Notes under the pieces: model-generated | The model's database searches: none | The model's input: the letters and a program-made list of their open reading frames with translations, nothing else | Told to the model about the DNA's origin: nothing | In this document: positions 7,183 to 9,721 of the stretch, in pieces | Layout: each line of letters begins with the position of its first letter | Numbering within the stretch: position 1 is the stretch's first letter | Program-made: the position numbers and the translations under genes | Origin: UBA3064 sp016868095 | Lineage (GTDB): Bacteria; Pseudomonadota; Gammaproteobacteria; Burkholderiales; Burkholderiaceae_E | DNA: 9,721 bases | Assembly: GCA_041175665.1 (NCBI GenBank) | Contig: JBEDEM010000093.1 | Span: 1 to 9,721, forward strand | Direction of reading: 5' to 3'

Positions 7183-7318
7183 GGCAAAGGCACTCCGGAG
7201 GCTGGCAAAAATAAGAACCTTGACACGAATTGACCAAGAGCAGCATCCAGCCTATTCCGTTTACAGTCGCATCGGCGCACAGCAATGCACGCGATCGTTA
7301 AGCATGATCAAAGCCGAC

Positions 7319-7340
7319 TTCAAGATCGCTAGAACTTGAA
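7319..7340. promoter_or_regulatory. Inverted repeat upstream of the transporter promoter, possible activator site
   Basis: TTCAAG-N10-CTTGAA has perfect 6-base arms with centres 16 bp apart. It ends 10 bases before the predicted -35 of the binding-protein promoter, centred about 57 bases before the likely transcription start. This is where an activator, for example of LysR type, would bind. The location and symmetry are visible; the function is inferred. Confidence 0.4.
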
Positions 7341-7350
7341 ATACCTGCCG

Positions 7351-7380
7351 TTGACCTTCAGGCACGGCCATGCGAATAAT
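7351..7380 (+). promoter_or_regulatory. Sigma-70-like promoter of the binding-protein / liv operon
   Basis: TTGACC (7351-7356, 5 of 6 consensus bases) and AATAAT (7375-7380, 5 of 6) are separated by 18 bases. This would start the transcript near 7387, giving a leader of about 45 bases before the binding-protein ATG. It is the best promoter match in the intergenic sequence of the window. Confidence 0.6.
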
Positions 7381-7419
7381 CAGTCAAGGCCTTGCAACCG
7401 CAAGCCAAAGCTCAGCCAC

Positions 7420-7426
7420 AAAGGGG
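7420..7426 (+). promoter_or_regulatory. Ribosome-binding site of the ABC binding protein
   Basis: AAAGGGG lies 6 bases before ATG 7433. It picks that start over an in-frame ATG 63 bases upstream (7370), which lies inside the predicted promoter and would put 21 residues in front of a complete signal peptide. Confidence 0.7.
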
Positions 7427-7432
7427 TACATC

Positions 7433-8581
7433 ATGAAGAAGCGTTGGTCAGTCGTTGCGACAAGTTTTATCTTGGGTCTTGGGTTAATTGCTTCAGAAGC
7501 ACAAGCCCAAAGTCCTAAAACTTATAAGATTGGCGCCATCCTTGCCATGAGCGGCGGGGCAAGTTGGTACGGCACGGTGATGAGCCAGGGCATTCAACAG
7601 GCAGTGGCAGAAATCAACGCAAAAGGCGGCGTTAATGGCGTGCCACTTGAGGCCGTGATCGAGGACCACAAAAGCGGCAATGCACAGGAAGCCGTATCGG
7701 CCATGAACCGCTTGATGTCCATTCACGGCGTCAAGATGGTGATGACATCTTTTACTGCACCAACCCAGGCGATCGCGCCGCTAGCAGACCAGAACAAAGT
7801 CTTTTTGATCAATGGCGGCGGCGTATCAAACTCGCTGGTTGGCGTATCGAAGTATATTGTTCATAACCGTTCGCTGGCCGCTGATTTAGGCCGCGGTGCA
7901 GCGCTCCAAGCCAAAGCACTCGGTGCAAAGAAAATTGCCGCCATCCAATGGAAAAACGATGCAGGCGACAGTATCGTCAAAGTTGTTCATCCCGCATGGG
8001 AAAAGTCAGGCGGTAGCGTCGCTGCCGTTGAGGCGGTGCCACAGGGCATTACCAACATGGACACCCAAATCGCAAAAATCAAGGCGTCCAATCCTGACGC
8101 CATCATGCTTTGGATGTTCAACCCTGAAGTCGGACTCGCACTTAAGCGGATTCGCGAATTTGGTATGAAACAACCAGTCATTGGCGTGGAATACACCGGA
8201 AACGACGCGAAAGTCGCAGGAACGCACGGCGAAGGCTATTATTTTCTGAACGATTACTTCCAGGCAACGACAGATTACCCCTGGTCGATGTCATTCGCTA
8301 AGGGTTACGAGGATCGCTATAAGGCCAAGCCCGAGTTTTACGCAGCAAATTACTACGAAGGCGTTTATGTGCTTGCCGAGTTGATCAAACGTGTATCGAC
8401 CAAAGGAGCGGCACCTGATGGCGAGACGATGAAGGCTGCCCTGCAGGCCAATCCTAAATTTGATTCGGTGTATGGCGGTCAGATGAACTTCCAGGACAAC
8501 GGGGTTGCCTCAAAGAAGGTCGGCTTATTCCAGGTCAAGGGCGGACAGAATCAATTCATCAAGTACATCGATTTGAATTGA
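7433..8581 (+). CDS. Branched-chain-amino-acid-type ABC transporter substrate-binding protein
   Basis: This 382-residue periplasmic binding protein belongs to the Leu/Ile/Val-binding (Peripla_BP_6) family. Residues 1-25 are a Sec signal peptide: MKKRW, hydrophobic core FILGLGLIA, cleavage AQA|QS. The mature protein opens with TYKIGAILAMSGGASWYG and INAKGGVNGVPLEAVIED, the hallmark first lobe of the family. AMNRLMSIHGVKMVMTSFTA follows, and the C-terminal lobe has FYAANYYEGVYVLAELIKR and a TMKAALQANPKFDSVYG segment. Ligands of such proteins in betaproteobacteria range from amino acids to aromatic acids, urea and amides, so Leu/Ile/Val is not assured. It is the first gene of an operon with livH and livM and is divergent from the acyl-CoA synthetase gene. 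A structured 148-bp gap separates it from livH. Such gaps often protect the 5' part of the message, raising binding protein over permease. Confidence 0.93.
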   Translation: MKKRWSVVATSFILGLGLIASEAQAQSPKTYKIGAILAMSGGASWYGTVMSQGIQQAVAEINAKGGVNGVPLEAVIEDHKSGNAQEAVSAMNRLMSIHGVKMVMTSFTAPTQAIAPLADQNKVFLINGGGVSNSLVGVSKYIVHNRSLAADLGRGAALQAKALGAKKIAAIQWKNDAGDSIVKVVHPAWEKSGGSVAAVEAVPQGITNMDTQIAKIKASNPDAIMLWMFNPEVGLALKRIREFGMKQPVIGVEYTGNDAKVAGTHGEGYYFLNDYFQATTDYPWSMSFAKGYEDRYKAKPEFYAANYYEGVYVLAELIKRVSTKGAAPDGETMKAALQANPKFDSVYGGQMNFQDNGVASKKVGLFQVKGGQNQFIKYIDLN

Positions 8582-8638
8582 ATCAGCGCATGCTCCCAGT
8601 TGGACACCTCGCTTGATCCGAATCGTATGCGCCCTGAT
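8582..8638 (+). other. Imperfect inverted repeat just after the binding-protein stop
   Basis: ATCAG-CGCAT (8582-8591) can pair with ATGCG-CC-CTGAT (8627-8638), ten base pairs with a 2-base bulge and a loop of about 35. Its right arm shares the CTGAT bases with the next hairpin, so the two structures exclude each other. No T-run follows. Confidence 0.35.
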
Positions 8639-8661
8639 CATGGTTCATAGCATGCGATCAG
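8634..8661 (+). other. Hairpin in the livH leader
   Basis: CTGATC (8634-8639) and GATCAG (8656-8661) are perfect arms. The stem can be extended by ATG/CAT across a 2-base bulge. It competes with the upstream inverted repeat for the CTGAT bases. Confidence 0.35.
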
Positions 8662-8665
8662 CTAA

Positions 8666-8697
8666 GACCATGGACGGCTACCGTGCAAGCCATGGTC
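8666..8697 (+). other. Nested hairpin between the binding-protein gene and livH
   Basis: GACCATGG (8666-8673) pairs perfectly with CCATGGTC (8690-8697). Inside it, ACGG-CTA-CCGT (8674-8684) forms a second small stem. With no T-run after it, this is not a standard terminator. It fits an RNA-stability or partial read-through element in front of the permease genes. Confidence 0.45.
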
Positions 8698-8729
8698 AGG
8701 CGCACACAAGTGCTGGCCTCGCCTGCTAA

Positions 8730-9593
8730 ATGGATCTACTTGCACAACTGCTTGTTAATGGGCTCGTAAACGGCAGTCACTACGCCCTCTTAGGACTTTC
8801 CTTTGGGCTGATTTTTGGGCCAACGCGAATCACCCATTTTGCCCATGGCCCCTTGGCCACCCTTGCTGCCTATCTAGGATGGTGGGCAGCCCAGCGCGGC
8901 CTGCCCATTGAGTTGGCCTTGCTGACTGGCATCGGTGCGGGCGCACTCATTGGGGTTCTCTGCTATCAGTTCTTATACCGGCCATTTGAACGTTCGGGAA
9001 GTCCTGCGCTTGTTATCCTGATTGGATCACTAGGGCTTTATATCGTTACCGAGAATTTTATTGGGGCCGTATTTGGCACTGACACCAAGGTCCTGGCAAA
9101 TGCACCGAGCCATGTTTTTCTCATCGGACCTGTTGTTATCACGATGGTTCAGGCGATGCAAATGCTCGCTTTGCTTACAAGTTCGATAGCGCTTGCACTA
9201 TTTCTCGGTAAGACTCGGTTCGGGCGCGCGGTGCTTGCCATGAATGACAACATCGAGATGGCACGTGTGGTTGGCATCGACACCCACCGCATTGCACTGC
9301 TTGTCTTTGGCCTGGGCTCGGCGATTGCCGCATGTGCTGCCTTGCTCATTCTTATGCGCGACGGGGCAAGCTCACACATGGGATTCAATCTGGTATTTAT
9401 GGGTTTTGTAGCGGTGGTTGTCGGTGGCATTGGCAGCTTGCGCGGCGCGGTTGCAGGTGGCTATGCACTTGGCCTGGTCGAAAGTCTTGGCATGTGGAAG
9501 ATTCCAAGCGAATGGCAGAGCTCGATTGCATTTGTGGTTTTGTTTCTTGTGCTGCTGCTTCGTCCTCAAGGCCTTTTTGCAGGGCGGCAATAG
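8730..9593 (+). CDS. livH: LIV-type ABC transporter permease, LivH family
   Basis: This inner-membrane permease of 287 residues, normal length for LivH, would pair with LivM to form the channel. It is strongly hydrophobic with about eight to nine membrane segments, roughly at 10-30, 41-55, 60-83, 92-112, 143-160, 187-208, 218-234, 240-255 and 264-277. LVNGSHYALLGLSFGLIFG near the N-terminus is typical of LivH. The cytoplasmic EAA-type loop that contacts the ATPase is GKTRFGRAVLAMNDN onward (160-186), followed by VVGGIGSLRGAVAGG. The C-terminus LLRPQGLF is a family signature. The ATG at 8730 is fixed by an in-frame TAA directly before it. No Shine-Dalgarno sequence is visible upstream, which is unusual next to the strong sites of the two receptor genes. 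livM follows after 3 bases. The symbol denotes the family; the substrate may not be leucine. Confidence 0.93.
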   Translation: MDLLAQLLVNGLVNGSHYALLGLSFGLIFGPTRITHFAHGPLATLAAYLGWWAAQRGLPIELALLTGIGAGALIGVLCYQFLYRPFERSGSPALVILIGSLGLYIVTENFIGAVFGTDTKVLANAPSHVFLIGPVVITMVQAMQMLALLTSSIALALFLGKTRFGRAVLAMNDNIEMARVVGIDTHRIALLVFGLGSAIAACAALLILMRDGASSHMGFNLVFMGFVAVVVGGIGSLRGAVAGGYALGLVESLGMWKIPSEWQSSIAFVVLFLVLLLRPQGLFAGRQ

Positions 9594-9596
9594 CGC

Positions 9597-9721
9597 ATGG
9601 ACTATCTTTTTCATATTCTGGTCAGCGTCGCCTTGTTTTCAATACTAGCGACCTCGTTTAATTTGCTCATTGGTTACTCGGGGCTGTTTGCCCTGTCGCA
9701 TGCAGCGTTTTTTGGTGTAGG
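9597..9721 (+). CDS. livM: LIV-type ABC transporter permease, LivM family, N-terminal part (runs off window)
   Basis: The ATG at 9597, three bases after the livH stop, opens a frame that stays open for 41 codons to the window end. The protein begins MDYLFHILVSVALFSILATS and continues NLLIGYSGLFALSHAAFFGV. The segment NLLxGYxGLxxLxHAAFFG is the conserved N-terminal motif of LivM permeases, in the first membrane segments. An AGGG stretch about 10 bases upstream, inside the livH end, could serve as ribosome-binding site. LivM would join LivH in the membrane; genes for the two ATPases (livG, livF) are expected just downstream. Confidence 0.9.
   Translation, partial: MDYLFHILVSVALFSILATSFNLLIGYSGLFALSHAAFFGV

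Noticed and set aside
7220..7225. TTGACA as a -35 element
   Set aside because: No reasonable -10 hexamer lies 15-19 bases downstream; the promoter at 7351-7380 is far better.
7370..7432. Upstream ATG 7370 as start of the ABC binding protein
   Set aside because: It overlaps the predicted promoter, lacks a ribosome-binding site, and would bury a complete signal peptide; ATG 7433 has AAAGGGG at proper spacing.
8666..8697. Nested hairpin as a Rho-independent terminator
   Set aside because: No T-run follows, and livH and livM clearly belong to the same operon.

Overview
The window looks like chromosomal accessory DNA from a betaproteobacterium, probably Burkholderiales. The base composition is moderately GC-rich. 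It carries a Bug/TctC-type periplasmic solute receptor, an ADP-forming acyl-CoA synthetase and a branched-chain-amino-acid-type ABC transporter, a mix typical of the catabolic islands of that order. There are no RNA genes, insertion sequences, CRISPR arrays or phage genes. The genus cannot be told from the sequence.

Layout. Positions 2-115 (+) are the last 37 codons of a short-chain dehydrogenase/reductase. Facing it is a minus-strand run read from 3829 down to 181: a type-2 N-acetyl-gamma-glutamyl-phosphate reductase (argC), a thiamine-diphosphate enzyme of the acetolactate-synthase superfamily, and a zinc deacetylase of the acetylpolyamine amidohydrolase/histone deacetylase family. The three genes are almost fused (4-base gap, then 8-base overlap), so they are likely one operon. 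The deacetylase is broken by a frameshift just after its DVDVHHG zinc motif; the pattern fits the loss of four bases. From the 132-bp divergent region at 3830-3962, which holds a perfect 20-bp palindrome, a Bug-type receptor gene runs rightwards. It meets a 731-residue ADP-forming acyl-CoA synthetase gene tail to tail with 10 bp between stop codons. A second divergent region (7183-7432) has a good sigma-70-like promoter preceded by an inverted repeat. It drives a periplasmic binding protein, then, after a structured 148-bp gap, livH and the start of livM, which runs off the window.

How the genes may work together (inference). The receptor and the LIV-type ABC transporter suggest uptake of small carboxylates or amino-acid-like compounds. 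The acyl-CoA synthetase would activate an organic acid to its CoA thioester. The argC/ThDP enzyme/deacetylase operon would act on an N-acetylated or otherwise acylated intermediate, or on 2-oxo acids. No substrate can be assigned. The points most worth a second look are the argC-ThDP-deacetylase operon, the frameshift at the deacetylase active site, the palindrome in the argC/receptor divergent promoter, and the structured livH leader. I did not find a clearly new defence or mobile system here.
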